Notes: a model not told the origin generated them from the letters alone. 64,000 nucleotides of DNA from Dinoroseobacter sp049801095 (GCF_049801095.1 NZ_JBNAGH010000003.1:124001-188000), one strand, 5' to 3'. Shown: positions 51,814 to 60,456, numbered from the stretch's first letter. Numbers and translations are program-made.

Positions 51814-52296
51814 CTATCCCGGCACGGGCAACAGATCGACCGGATCCCCGATGGCGATCCGCCCTGCCACCAGCACCTCGGCCACCATGCCCCCATGGCC
51901 GCGCACCGCCGCGTAGCCGCCATGGCCAAAGGCCTCCTCCATTCGCGAGCAGGGCGCGCAGATCCCCTTGATCCGCAGCACCGCCGAGACCCCGATCCGC
52001 ACCTCCCGATCCCTGAGCGAGAGCAGATTGAGACCCGAGACCACAAGGTTCCGGCGCAGGATCTCCGGCGGCACAGCCCCGCGCCCGAGATAGGCGCCGA
52101 TCGCGGGCAGATGCTCCGCCTGGATCAAACTCACCGCGCGCTTTCCCGGTTTCGCGCGATCCCCGACAAGCCCCGCGGTCGTTACCTCGACCGCCTCGAC
52201 CACCGCCATCTCGGCCCGCCGCGCCGGGCGCAGACCGATCCAGTCGAGCCGCCCTGCCTGCGCAGACCGCGCCATCATTTCGCGAAGCTCAGACAT
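51814..52296 (-). CDS. MOSC domain protein
   Basis: 160 residues: RLDWIGLRPARRAEM, VGDRAKPGKRAVSLIQAEHLPAIGAYLG, PEILRRNLVVSGLNLLSL, then GICAPCSRMEEAFGHGGYAAVRGHGG. The conserved Cys of MOSC (CAPCSRM) is present; the domain binds molybdenum cofactor sulfur. Cytoplasmic. It is convergent with the VPLPA-CTERM gene. A separate 126-base gap precedes the CapA-like gene. Confidence 0.9.
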   Translation of the reverse strand: MSELREMMARSAQAGRLDWIGLRPARRAEMAVVEAVEVTTAGLVGDRAKPGKRAVSLIQAEHLPAIGAYLGRGAVPPEILRRNLVVSGLNLLSLRDREVRIGVSAVLRIKGICAPCSRMEEAFGHGGYAAVRGHGGMVAEVLVAGRIAIGDPVDLLPVPG

Positions 52297-52421
52297 GCCC
52301 GCCTCCCCTCATGCTCTGGCACCCTGGACCGCTGGACCCCCGACCTGCAACATGGGCGCATCCCAACCGGGATGCAGCGGCCCAACCCTGCGGGCACGGC
52401 GCCCTTCATAACCGATGAACA

Positions 52422-53654
52422 TCACCGCCCGACACTCGCCGAACACCTCTCGACCTTCTGAAAGACCTGCCCGTCAACCGCATAGGCCCGCGCGCGCACC
52501 GGAACGATCTCAAGATCCGTGATCCTGGCCCGCTCCGCCGTCTTTTCCACGGAGACCTGCAGAACAAGAGAGCGCGCAATGGCTTCATGCCCGAACCCCC
52601 AGAGCAGGCTGCCGAGCGAATAGGCGATCGGAACGGTACGATCCCCCTCCCGTGTCCGGTAGAGCTCGACCGGCTGCGCCACATGGGGGTGGTGGCACAT
52701 GATCAGATCGGCGCCGAACTCGGCCAGGTCCTGCGCCGCCTCCTGCTGCGCGCGCCGCGGAAACATCTCGAACTCGTAGCCCCAATGGATGATCGCCACG
52801 ATCAGATCACAGCCGGATTGCCTGGCCTCAGTGATTTGCTGCTTGAGCAAGCCCGTATCCGGCGCTTCGTGCTTGGAGGACAGGTTTGCGACCAGCACCT
52901 CCCGCGCACTGTTTTCAGGCAGGGAATGCCCGTTGGTCCCAAACGTACAAGATGCAAATCCGATCGTTATGCCGTTCCGCTCCAGCGTCTTGACGCGCAC
53001 CGGATCCGCCCGCGCCTCATGGATCCCAACCTGCTGAATACCGCGCGCCTCAAGGACAGACAGCGTCGTCTCCACCCCTTCGGCGCCCATATCCAGGATG
53101 TGATTGTTGGCGAGATTCAACAGGTCGAACTGCCGCCCGCCAAAGCGGGTCAGCGCATCGAACTGCGCCTCGGAGGCACATTCCGTTGGTGGTCCGGCAT
53201 CCCCGATCACCTCGTCCACCAAAGGCTGCGTTGTGACGGGCGACTCGTAATTGGCGATGGTGATATCGCTGGCGGACAGCAGGTCCGCGACCTCGGCATA
53301 GACCTCATCCGGCACCACATCGGCCCGGTGGCATCTCAGGATATCGCCGACAAAACTCAGAGCAACGGTTTGGGCTTCATCGGAACCGGCGGGGGATATC
53401 TGCGCCTGACCGGCCGTTATGAAGTCGGAAGTCTGCAACTCCGCCTCTGGCAGCCGAACGAGGTTCTTGCTCTTATGAACCCAGTAGAGGTTATCCAGGA
53501 CGCCCATTTGCGTGATGTCGCTGGCGGATCCCTGTCTCGGGGTTTTCCAGAGCCCCAGCCGCTCCACCGCCCAAAGCAAAACAGGCACGACCGGCTTCAG
53601 CAGAGGGTTTGAAAACCGCAGCACCTCATAGGGCGTGTTCGGGATCAGCGACAT
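52422..53654 (-). CDS. CapA-family metallophosphatase-like protein
   Basis: 410 residues. The CapA/PgsA fold shows LSFVGDILRCH, NYESPVTTQPLV, LLNLANNHILDMG, IVAIIHWGYEFE and CHHPHVAQPVELY, the calcineurin-like metal ligands in order. No signal peptide or anchor is evident, unlike poly-gamma-glutamate CapA, so it may act inside the cell or be released otherwise. N-terminal 90 residues are unique. Divergent from ettA across a 366-base gap; no capBC genes. Confidence 0.9.
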   Translation of the reverse strand: MSLIPNTPYEVLRFSNPLLKPVVPVLLWAVERLGLWKTPRQGSASDITQMGVLDNLYWVHKSKNLVRLPEAELQTSDFITAGQAQISPAGSDEAQTVALSFVGDILRCHRADVVPDEVYAEVADLLSASDITIANYESPVTTQPLVDEVIGDAGPPTECASEAQFDALTRFGGRQFDLLNLANNHILDMGAEGVETTLSVLEARGIQQVGIHEARADPVRVKTLERNGITIGFASCTFGTNGHSLPENSAREVLVANLSSKHEAPDTGLLKQQITEARQSGCDLIVAIIHWGYEFEMFPRRAQQEAAQDLAEFGADLIMCHHPHVAQPVELYRTREGDRTVPIAYSLGSLLWGFGHEAIARSLVLQVSVEKTAERARITDLEIVPVRARAYAVDGQVFQKVERCSASVGR

Positions 53655-54020
53655 ATTGGCGTTTCTTCCTCACCCGGTTGATAAGGGCGGCTCTCGCGAC
53701 CCCAGTTGCTCCGCATCACAGCATAGCGCCCGCCCGAGCGAAACACAGACGCGATCCCAAAGCCAGCGCATCGACAGCGCCCCCGGATCGACGCCGCGCG
53801 GCGACAGGAGGGGGCCAGCCGCGCGCGGGACCGGCCCCGTCCCCTTTTCGGGTATTCGCGGCTATGCGCATGTCGGCAAAGATACCGATCCGCGATGGAG
53901 ACGCCCGGGCGGAAACGCAGCCGCATCCCCAGCAGGCGCGCTGCCATCACCCTCCATTGCCCCGCCCGCCGAGACTGGATAGAACCCGGGAAAACCGGAA
54001 CCTTCAGGGCGGAGTGACCC
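53655..54020. other. Intergenic region between capA-like gene and ettA
   Basis: 366 bases, GC-rich. No frame has a ribosome site with protein-like composition, and no tRNA or hairpin with a T-run is seen. It must contain both divergent promoters. The ettA ribosome site is GGGCGGAG, at the right edge. Confidence 0.5.
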
Positions 54021-55676
54021 ATGGCAGCCTATCAATACGTCTACCACATGGATGGCGTCTCCAAGACCTATCCCGGCGGCAAGAAATGCTTCGAGAACAT
54101 CCGTTTGTCCTTCCTGCCGGGGGTCAAGATCGGCGTCGTGGGCGTCAATGGCGCGGGTAAATCGACCCTGATGAAGATCATGGCCGGGCTCGACAAGGAT
54201 TTCTCCGGCGAGGCCTGGGCAGCCGAAGGCGCCAAGGTCGGCTACCTGCCTCAGGAGCCGCAGCTCGACGAGAGCCTCACGGTCCGCGAGAACGTCATGC
54301 TCGGCGTGGCCGAGAAGAAGGCCATCCTCGACCGCTATAACGAGCTGGCCATGAACTACTCCGACGAGACCGCCGAGGAGATGGCCACGCTCCAGGACGA
54401 GATCGACGCCCAGAACCTCTGGGATCTCGACGCCCAGATCGACGTCTCCATGGAAGCCCTGCGCTGCCCTCCCGACGAGGCCATGCCCGAGAACCTGTCG
54501 GGCGGGGAACGCCGCCGCGTCGCGCTCTGCAAGCTCCTGCTCGAAGCGCCCGACATGCTGCTGCTGGACGAACCGACCAACCACCTCGACGCGGAAACCA
54601 TCGCCTGGCTGCAAAAGCACCTGATCGACTACAAGGGCACCATCCTGATCGTCACCCACGACCGCTACTTCCTCGACGACATCACCGGCTGGATCCTCGA
54701 GCTCGACCGCGGCCGCGGCATCCCCTACGAGGGCAACTACTCCGCCTGGCTCGAACAGAAGGCCAAACGCCTCGAACGCGAAGCCAAGGAAGACAAGTCC
54801 CGCCAGAAAACCCTCGAGCGCGAGCTCGAATGGATCCGCGCCGGCGCCAAGGCCCGCCAGGCCAAGCAGAAAGCCCGGATCAACGCCTATGAAGAACTCG
54901 CCGGCCAGTCCGAGCGCGAGAAACTCAGCCGCGCCCAGATCATCATCCCCAACGGCCCCCGCCTCGGCCAGAAGGTGATCGAGATCGACGGCCTCTCCAA
55001 GGCCTATGGCGACAAGCTCCTGATCGAGGACCTCTCCTTCTCCCTCCCCCCCGGCGGCATCGTCGGCGTGATCGGCCCGAACGGCGCGGGCAAATCCACC
55101 CTCTTCCGCATGCTCACCGGCCAGGAAGAGCCCGATGGCGGCAGCCTCAGCTATGGTGACACGGTCGAGCTCTCCTATGTCGACCAGTCCCGCGACGCGC
55201 TCGACGCCGGCAAAACCGTCTGGGAGGAGATCTCCGATGGCGGTGAGATCATCCAGCTCGGCGACGCCCAGATGAACTCCCGCGCCTATTGCTCGGCCTT
55301 CAACTTCAAAGGCGGCGACCAGCAGAAAAAGGTCGGCCTCCTGTCGGGCGGCGAACGCAACCGCGTCCACATGGCGAAACTGCTGAAATCCGGCGGCAAC
55401 GTGCTGCTCCTCGACGAGCCCACCAACGACCTCGACGTCGAAACCCTCCGCGCCCTCGAAGACGCGCTTGAGGATTTCGCCGGCTGCGCCGTGATCATCA
55501 GCCACGACCGCTTCTTCCTCGACCGCCTCTGCACGCATATCCTCGCCTTCGAAGGCGACGCCCATGTGGAATGGTTCGAGGGCAACTTCGAGGCCTATGA
55601 AGAGGACAAGGCCCGCAGACTTGGGCCGGATGCTTTGGAGCCCAAGCGAGTGAAGTATAAGAAGTTCACCCGTTAG
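54021..55676 (+). CDS. ettA: ABC-F translational throttle ATPase EttA
   Basis: 551 residues with two ABC domains: Walker A GVNGAGKST (about 41-49) with signature LSGGERRR and DEPTNHLD; second GPNGAGKST with LSGGERNR and DEPTNDLD. The arm between them and the inter-domain linker (EREAKEDKSRQKTLERELEWIRAGAKARQAKQKAR) match EttA. Binds the ribosomal E site and gates the first peptide bond by energy charge. The strong codon bias explains the long spurious open frame on the other strand. Confidence 0.97.
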   Translation: MAAYQYVYHMDGVSKTYPGGKKCFENIRLSFLPGVKIGVVGVNGAGKSTLMKIMAGLDKDFSGEAWAAEGAKVGYLPQEPQLDESLTVRENVMLGVAEKKAILDRYNELAMNYSDETAEEMATLQDEIDAQNLWDLDAQIDVSMEALRCPPDEAMPENLSGGERRRVALCKLLLEAPDMLLLDEPTNHLDAETIAWLQKHLIDYKGTILIVTHDRYFLDDITGWILELDRGRGIPYEGNYSAWLEQKAKRLEREAKEDKSRQKTLERELEWIRAGAKARQAKQKARINAYEELAGQSEREKLSRAQIIIPNGPRLGQKVIEIDGLSKAYGDKLLIEDLSFSLPPGGIVGVIGPNGAGKSTLFRMLTGQEEPDGGSLSYGDTVELSYVDQSRDALDAGKTVWEEISDGGEIIQLGDAQMNSRAYCSAFNFKGGDQQKKVGLLSGGERNRVHMAKLLKSGGNVLLLDEPTNDLDVETLRALEDALEDFAGCAVIISHDRFFLDRLCTHILAFEGDAHVEWFEGNFEAYEEDKARRLGPDALEPKRVKYKKFTR

Positions 55677-55837
55677 GGGGAGCGTGTCGTAGGTCCGCTT
55701 AAGTGCGAGATGTAAGCGGCCTTGCGAGGCGGAACCATTTGCGGCGACGAACCGCAGTGCTTTGATTTGTTTAGATCGAAATACGTGCGCTATAATTAGC
55801 GCACAAGTTCAAGAGCAATGATCCGGGACTGAATGAT

Positions 55838-56389
55838 ATGAAGCTGTCACCGAAGGCTATCGATGTTTGGCGCGCCGGAGCAAATTGGCTCAGCTGGAAA
55901 CCGGATTTTGAGTGTGGATCTGAGAACGAACTTCCCGTACTGCTAGACGAAAGCAGATTTAGGAAATTCTGGAAAGAGTATAGTGTCTTACAAGGCGAAG
56001 AATCTTTAGCCAGAGAAAGAATTAGAGTTCATCTTGCCGGCTTCAAATCACAAAGCGATCCAGAAAAATACGCAGAGGACCTCAAAGAAGCTTTGAAACT
56101 ACAAAAGAAGCATATGTCTTTCATTTCTAAACTTTCTGCATTTCGCGATCCTGAAAATTATATTGCTAGTGATTCTTTTAACCGAGAAGCATTGAAGCGC
56201 TTGGGCGTTCGTAAATGGAGCACTTACGAAGCTCTGTTGGATTTCGCACAGCGAGAAGCGCAAGGTGACATGTTGAGTGACCTACTTGAGCGAACACTCC
56301 CTGCAGAAAAGCCTTTCTCCGCTGGTTTCGAAAAAGCGTTCAGACTTCGAGTAGTTGACTGCTTTTTGATGCGAACCGGCGGGCGATAG
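55838..56389 (+). CDS. AT-rich hypothetical protein downstream of ettA
   Basis: 183 residues, mainly helical and charged: SRFRKFWKEYSVLQGEESLARERIRVHLAGF, then EDLKEALKLQKKHMSFISKLSAF. Codon use is far AT-richer than ettA, a sign of acquisition. No signal peptide or membrane segments; no domain recognised. It starts about 160 bases after ettA in a spacer with no clear terminator. Weak ribosome site. Function unknown. Confidence 0.62.
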   Translation: MKLSPKAIDVWRAGANWLSWKPDFECGSENELPVLLDESRFRKFWKEYSVLQGEESLARERIRVHLAGFKSQSDPEKYAEDLKEALKLQKKHMSFISKLSAFRDPENYIASDSFNREALKRLGVRKWSTYEALLDFAQREAQGDMLSDLLERTLPAEKPFSAGFEKAFRLRVVDCFLMRTGGR

Positions 56390-56715
56390 GGGCAGCTAGT
56401 TAGCTTAATTCATAAGCTCGTCCCCTCGCTAGCGTTAAAGCTAACCACGCCCGCGCAGAGCGCGGGCAGCGCCCGACCCGCCCCCCAGGGCGGGCGCTTC
56501 GCTTCCCACCCTCGGGCCGGGCGCTGGCATAGGTTCGACCGTGCTACATGTGACATTCGCTTCCCTGGGGCTCCGCCCGTTCAAACCCCATACCGCCATC
56601 TGGATTTGTTTCGCGACCGTAGCAAAACCCAAATCTGGCCTGTTTTCTGCAAACCACTGGCAAAGGGCGTCATCGCGACGGTACCATCAAGCCAAGGCCA
56701 CGAAGGAAACCCAAC
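56390..56715. other. Intergenic hairpin-rich patch after the AT-rich hypothetical gene
   Basis: 326 bases without a credible gene. It holds two GC hairpins in tandem: CCCGCGC-AGA-GCGCGGG (56450-56466) and CCCGCCC-CCCA-GGGCGGG (56477-56494). AT-richer DNA follows from about 56560, carrying the promoter and GGAA-rich leader of the next small gene. Confidence 0.5.
56450..56494. repeat. Two adjacent GC-rich hairpins
   Basis: CCCGCGC pairs with GCGCGGG around AGA (56450-56466), and CCCGCCC pairs with GGGCGGG around CCCA (56477-56494). Neither has a T-run. Their twin arrangement resembles the spacers at 35089-35136. Confidence 0.5.
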
Positions 56716-56982
56716 ATGCGCAAAGAAGACATCCTGAAACACGTGCAGTATCTCCAAAACGCAGGAATGCCAGAGAAATACCTTGATGTTATTCACCACT
56801 TGGACGAACCGGAAACCTATAGCAACTCCCTCCGATACTTCGCCTCTGGAGGCGAGGTGGAAAAAGGTGGAACAAACGAACGCTACGCATCCCGGTTGGA
56901 GTATTTGGTCGACGGCCATAAAAAGGGGCGCACCGATTGGCAGACGATGGCGAAGAGAGCACGCGAGAAGTGGCGGGTATAG
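56716..56982 (+). CDS. Small hypothetical protein (88 aa)
   Basis: 88 residues beginning MRKEDILKHVQYLQNAGMP with a GAAGGAAACCC leader. Charged and helical, with SLRYFASGGEVEKGGTNERY and a basic C-terminus (HKKGRTDWQTMAKRAREKW). AT-richer than the backbone. It could be a small DNA-associated protein, but no family is recognised. It sits between hairpin patches in the same accessory segment as the previous gene. Confidence 0.55.
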   Translation: MRKEDILKHVQYLQNAGMPEKYLDVIHHLDEPETYSNSLRYFASGGEVEKGGTNERYASRLEYLVDGHKKGRTDWQTMAKRAREKWRV

Positions 56983-57117
56983 GGCTAACCTCAGTCGCAT
57001 AACTCGCCGCCCCCACACGACACGAACGCAGCACCAAAAACCATCAGGCCTGCCCAGCTGACCCCGCCCCGACCCCGCCCCACGCGGCAGGATCACGTGA
57101 AACGTAGGGTTCGGACT

Positions 57118-57161
57118 GCGCTCCGCGCGTTCGCGCCTCAAACCGTCCCCCGGACGGTTTG
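57118..57161. repeat. Hairpin repeat unit, copy 1
   Basis: A 17-base block GCGCTCCGCGCGTTCGC (57118-57134) and, four bases later, a 10-bp stem CAAACCGTCC / GGACGGTTTG with a CCC loop (57139-57161). Copy 2 lies 129 bases downstream with the same layout. The stem bases differ but still pair. Confidence 0.75.
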
Positions 57162-57246
57162 CCGCTATGCGGACCGGCCCTCACCCCCGCGCGTGCGGAC
57201 CTCGGAGCCTCCACTGGACGTTCCGCCAGCGATGGTGGACCGGCAT

Positions 57247-57290
57247 GCGCTCCGCGCGTTCGCAGCTCAAAAGGTCCCCCGGACCTTTTG
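57247..57290. repeat. Hairpin repeat unit, copy 2
   Basis: The same 17-base block (57247-57263), the same four-base spacing, and a 10-bp stem CAAAAGGTCC / GGACCTTTTG with the identical CCC loop (57268-57290). Three stem positions differ from copy 1, and each change is matched on the other arm. Confidence 0.75.
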
Positions 57291-57313
57291 TCGGCCTTTG
57301 GCCGAACCGCTGC

Positions 57314-57697
57314 TCACTCCCCCGGCAACCTGACCCCGAGGGTTTCCTTGCGGCTGCGCGCAAAGCGTTCCTGTTTATAGACCTCCGCGATCCGCATCTG
57401 GGCATAGGTCGCCAGCAGCCGGTTGATCCGCGTCTGATATCCCGGGCCCATGGCGCGAAAGAACTGCGCGACGCTCGTATCGAGCCGCAGGGTGATCTTC
57501 TCCTTCTTCTCGTAGACCGGCACATCCGCTTCGAGCGTGTGCCACGCCTCCGGCACCAGCCGCTGGATCTCGCCGATCCAGTCATCATCCCGCGACAGAC
57601 CATAGAGCGACAGGGTCAGCCGTTCCCGCGCGAGGCGCTGGGTCCGGGTTTCGCCCTTGGCATCGTGCCAGAGCGGATGGGGCGGCAGGTTGGGCAT
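57314..57697 (-). CDS. BrnA-like antitoxin-family protein (orphan)
   Basis: 127 residues. The C-terminal half KKEKITLRLDTSVAQFFRAMGPGYQTRINRLLATYA is the BrnA ribbon-helix-helix domain. The N-terminal half (HPLWHDAKGETRTQRLARERLTLSLYG) is basic and not typical of short BrnA antitoxins. No BrnT toxin lies upstream or downstream, so it is a solitary member, possibly a regulator that adopted the fold. Its transcription runs leftwards into the hairpin repeat. Confidence 0.82.
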   Translation of the reverse strand: MPNLPPHPLWHDAKGETRTQRLARERLTLSLYGLSRDDDWIGEIQRLVPEAWHTLEADVPVYEKKEKITLRLDTSVAQFFRAMGPGYQTRINRLLATYAQMRIAEVYKQERFARSRKETLGVRLPGE

Positions 57698-57953
57698 GGC
57701 GCGGGCTCCGGGCGGGGTGCGGGGGAAAGTCTGCAGCCGTCAAACTCGCCCAGATTGGTTAACACCTTCTGAGACCACCGCGCGCCCGTGCCCGACACTT
57801 GCCCGACACATGTCCGACAGGGGGCAGACGCCCCGCCGACAGGGGGTCAGACCCTTCGGGCACCCCTCTGCGCTGTGATGCGCGACGGCCAGCCCTTGCC
57901 CCTCCTGCAAAACCACGCCTAAATGTCCGCAACACCAACTCGGAGAAGAATCC

Positions 57954-58082
57954 ATGAAGATCAAACCCTTCCTCGCCATCCTCCTCGCCGCGCCCTTCCT
58001 TCTGGCCGCCTGCAACACCGTCGAAGGCGTCGGCGAAGACCTCTCCGACGCAGGCGACGCCATCGCCGAAGCGGCCCAATAA
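57954..58082 (+). CDS. Entericidin-like small lipoprotein
   Basis: A 42-residue protein: MKIKPFLAILLAAPFLLAAC is a lipoprotein signal with lipobox LAAC (C20). The remainder NTVEGVGEDLSDAGDAIAEAAQ is the entericidin A/B family pattern. Ribosome site GGAGAAG 6-7 bases before the ATG. Membrane-anchored after lipidation. In enterobacteria such peptides form an antidote/toxin pair; here only one copy is present, so that role is not implied. Confidence 0.85.
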   Translation: MKIKPFLAILLAAPFLLAACNTVEGVGEDLSDAGDAIAEAAQ

Positions 58083-58171
58083 ACCTCACATCCACGTCAC
58101 CGCAGCGACACAAACGGGCGCGGGCCGAGTGCCCGCCCCATATGGGGTCCATCACCAGGAAGGACCCTGAT

Positions 58172-58603
58172 ATGCCTCGACTTTCTCCTGTTCTGATCGG
58201 CGCGACCCTCGCCGTGGCGGCGCTGGCGCTCGCCAATCAAACCGGTCTGCCCCGCACGCTCGGGGCGCATCCCTTCTGGGCTACGCAGGTTCTCTGGATC
58301 GGCGCGCCGATCGGCCTCCTGCTAGCCCTCCTCGCCACCCTGCGCGGCCATGGCAGGCTTGGCCTGCTCGGCGGGATCGCCCTCTCCGCCGCGGCCTATG
58401 GCACTGCCACCTACGGACGGATCGCGTTCGCAGCCTCATATGCAGAGGACGCGCTTGCAGGGCAGCTTTGGTATTTCGGCTGGATCGCTTTGGCCACCGG
58501 TGCCGCGCTCGCCCTCGCCAGCCTCCCCGCGCAGATCTATTCCCGCCAGATCCAAACAACACACCGTCCCATTTCCAAAACCCGGGAAACTGCCCAAAAA
58601 TAG
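58172..58603 (+). CDS. Small membrane protein, hypothetical
   Basis: 143 residues with four hydrophobic segments (LIGATLAVAALALANQ, LWIGAPIGLLLALLATL, LGLLGGIALSAAAYGTATYG and YFGWIALATGAALALASL) and a short basic C-terminus. The start at 58172 has AGGAAGGA upstream; an ATG at 58142 is possible. Inner membrane; no family recognised. It is 89 bases after the entericidin-like gene. Confidence 0.68.
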   Translation: MPRLSPVLIGATLAVAALALANQTGLPRTLGAHPFWATQVLWIGAPIGLLLALLATLRGHGRLGLLGGIALSAAAYGTATYGRIAFAASYAEDALAGQLWYFGWIALATGAALALASLPAQIYSRQIQTTHRPISKTRETAQK

Positions 58604-58788
58604 GCCGCTGAAATGGCGGAATGCGCAGGAATTCACCTTGCCTTTTGTTCGGGACGGCCACACATGTCATGAGCGAACGAGGCGCACTCGACCCACTGTC
58701 TCCACTACCGGCTTCAGTTTCGACCTGCACGATCTGACGCCGAGGCTGCCGCAGATCCGCGGGCAGCGATCTTTAAGGAGACAAGCGG

Positions 58789-58995
58789 ATGGCCACTGGC
58801 ACCGTGAAATGGTTCAACGAAACGAAGGGCTACGGCTTTATCGCACCCGATGGGGCGAGCAAGGATGTGTTCGTGCATATCTCTGCGGTCGAGCGCGCCG
58901 GTCTGACCGGCCTGAAGGACAACCAGAAGGTGACCTTCGACATCGAAGCTGGCCGCGACGGCCGGGAGAGCGCAACGAACCTCGCTCTGGCGTAA
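58789..58995 (+). CDS. Cold-shock protein (CspA family)
   Basis: 68 residues of the cold-shock OB fold: GTVKWFNETKGYGFI contains RNP1, and DVFVHISAVERAGL contains RNP2. Binds single-stranded nucleic acid. Ribosome site AAGGAG. The long leader (over 180 bases) may allow temperature-dependent translation. A terminator follows. Confidence 0.96.
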   Translation: MATGTVKWFNETKGYGFIAPDGASKDVFVHISAVERAGLTGLKDNQKVTFDIEAGRDGRESATNLALA

Positions 58996-59015
58996 GCCAC
59001 CCCCCCAAGAGTTCC

Positions 59016-59043
59016 GGGCGCGCAGCGATGTCGCGCCCTTTTC
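59016..59043 (+). terminator. Terminator after the cold-shock gene
   Basis: GGGCGCG (59016-59022) pairs with CGCGCCC (59032-59038) around nine bases, followed by TTTTCT. Confidence 0.8.
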
Positions 59044-59073
59044 TCCCAGCTTGCCCGGGTTTATATGCCTTGC

Positions 59074-59514
59074 ATGTTTGCTGATCTGCTCAAACGTCTG
59101 ACGACGCCCGCCGCCGACCCTTTTCCGGAACCGGATGCGCAACTGGCCATGGCCGCGCTGCTGGTACGGATCGCACGCTCGGATGGCGACTACGCCGAAG
59201 CAGAGATCGCGCGGATCGACAAGATCCTGGCCACCCGCCACAATCTGTCCCCGTTTGAGGCCGCCAAGATGCGCGGCGATGCCGAGGCGCTGGAGGCGCA
59301 GGCCCCCGACACGGTGCGCTTCACGCGCGCGATCAAGGATGGCGTGGTCTATGAGGAGCGGATCGAGGTGATCGAGGCGCTCTGGGGCGTGGTGCTGGCC
59401 GATGGCGTGCGCGACCCGGAAGAGAACTCTCTCCTGCGTCTGACGGCGAACCTGCTCGGCGTGAATGACCGGGACAGCGCTCTGGCCCGGCAACGGGTCG
59501 AGGCCCGCGGTTAG
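59074..59514 (+). CDS. TerB-like domain protein
   Basis: 146 residues. FADLLKRLTTPAADPFPEPDAQLAMAALLVRIARSDGDYAEAEIARID and IEALWGVVLADGVRDPEENSLLRLTANLLGV form the TerB-type double acidic helix pair (SDGDY and ADGVRDPEE). The start is probably the second ATG (59074); the upstream ATG at 59065 adds only three residues. No clear ribosome site for either. Cytoplasmic. It resembles the TerB domain at 48655 in fold, not closely in sequence. Confidence 0.86.
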   Translation: MFADLLKRLTTPAADPFPEPDAQLAMAALLVRIARSDGDYAEAEIARIDKILATRHNLSPFEAAKMRGDAEALEAQAPDTVRFTRAIKDGVVYEERIEVIEALWGVVLADGVRDPEENSLLRLTANLLGVNDRDSALARQRVEARG

Positions 59515-59676
59515 GCCGCCCCAGCATCGGCCAATCCCCGGCCCTGGACGAGATTTTGCCCGCGAAGACGGCATTCGCACCAAAATACATCGCTTTCCTA
59601 TACGTCAGCGCTTTCGCCTGCTTGCATTCCGCCGCGTTCTTCGCCCTACTTTTGCAAATTGTATGAGAGGCGCGGC

Positions 59677-60456
59677 GTGACAGACACAACAGCCCCCGTG
59701 ATCGAGATCCGGAACCTTCACAAGGCCTATGGCGCACTCGAAGTGCTCAAGGGCGTCAGTATCCGGGCGGAACGGGGGGATGTGGTATCACTGATCGGGT
59801 CCTCAGGCTCGGGCAAATCGACCTTGCTGCGCTGCTGCAACCTTCTGGAACATAGCCAACAGGGCGATATCCACTTTTGCGGGGAGCCGGTCAGCTGGGC
59901 TGGCACGGGCGGTGCGCGCCAGCCGGCGGACAAGAAACAGGTGATCCGCATCCGCACGAACCTGTCGATGGTGTTCCAGCAGTTCAACCTCTGGTCCCAT
60001 ATGACCATCCTGCAAAACGTGATGGAGGCGCCTGTGACCGTGCTCGGTCAGGACCCGGGCGAGGTCGAGGCCCGCGCGCGCATGCTGCTGGACAAGGTCG
60101 GGATCGGTGACAAATGCGAGGTCTATCCCGCACAGCTCTCCGGCGGCCAACAACAGCGCGCGGCGATTGCCCGGGGGCTGGCGATGGAGCCCAAGGCGCT
60201 CTTGTTCGATGAACCGACCTCGGCGCTGGATCCGGAGCTGGAACAGGAAGTCGTCAAGGTCATCAAAGATCTGGCCGTCGAGGGTCGGACCATGCTCATC
60301 GTGACCCATGACATGCGGCTCGCTGCGGATGTCTCGGATCATGTGGTGTTCCTGCACCAAGGTCTGATCGAGGAAGAGGGCCCGCCCGATGCCCTCTTCG
60401 GCGCGCCGAAATCCGCGCGGCTCAAGCAGTTCTTGAGCGCGACGGTCCCACACTAA
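59677..60456 (+). CDS. Polar amino-acid ABC transporter ATP-binding protein
   Basis: 259 residues from GTG 59677 (GAGAGG 6 bases upstream). Walker A GSSGSGKST, signature LSGGQQQRAAIARGLAMEP, Walker B ALLFDEPTSALDPE, and H-loop VTHDM are complete. A HisP/OccP-like protein that energises amino-acid uptake. First gene of an ABC operon. An ATG at 59659 could extend it by six residues but overlaps the ribosome site. Confidence 0.93.
   Translation: MTDTTAPVIEIRNLHKAYGALEVLKGVSIRAERGDVVSLIGSSGSGKSTLLRCCNLLEHSQQGDIHFCGEPVSWAGTGGARQPADKKQVIRIRTNLSMVFQQFNLWSHMTILQNVMEAPVTVLGQDPGEVEARARMLLDKVGIGDKCEVYPAQLSGGQQQRAAIARGLAMEPKALLFDEPTSALDPELEQEVVKVIKDLAVEGRTMLIVTHDMRLAADVSDHVVFLHQGLIEEEGPPDALFGAPKSARLKQFLSATVPH

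Larger units (their letters stand above)
56983..57313. other. Intergenic region with twin covarying hairpins
   Basis: 331 bases. No gene is credible, since the open frames are proline/arginine-rich shadows. The main content is the duplicated hairpin unit listed separately; otherwise it is GC-rich spacer. Confidence 0.55.

Noticed and set aside
53862..55565. A 567-codon open frame on the minus strand opposite ettA, rich in Glu, Val, Gly and Asp.
   Set aside because: It is the mirror of a strongly biased coding strand. The ettA protein is complete and conserved with both ABC domains, and the antisense frame has no ribosome site or domain.
57314..57697. A BrnT-BrnA toxin-antitoxin pair.
   Set aside because: No BrnT-like frame precedes or follows the BrnA-like gene on either strand.
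57954..58082. An entericidin A/B toxin-antidote pair.
   Set aside because: Only one copy is present; the second lipoprotein gene of the enterobacterial arrangement is missing.
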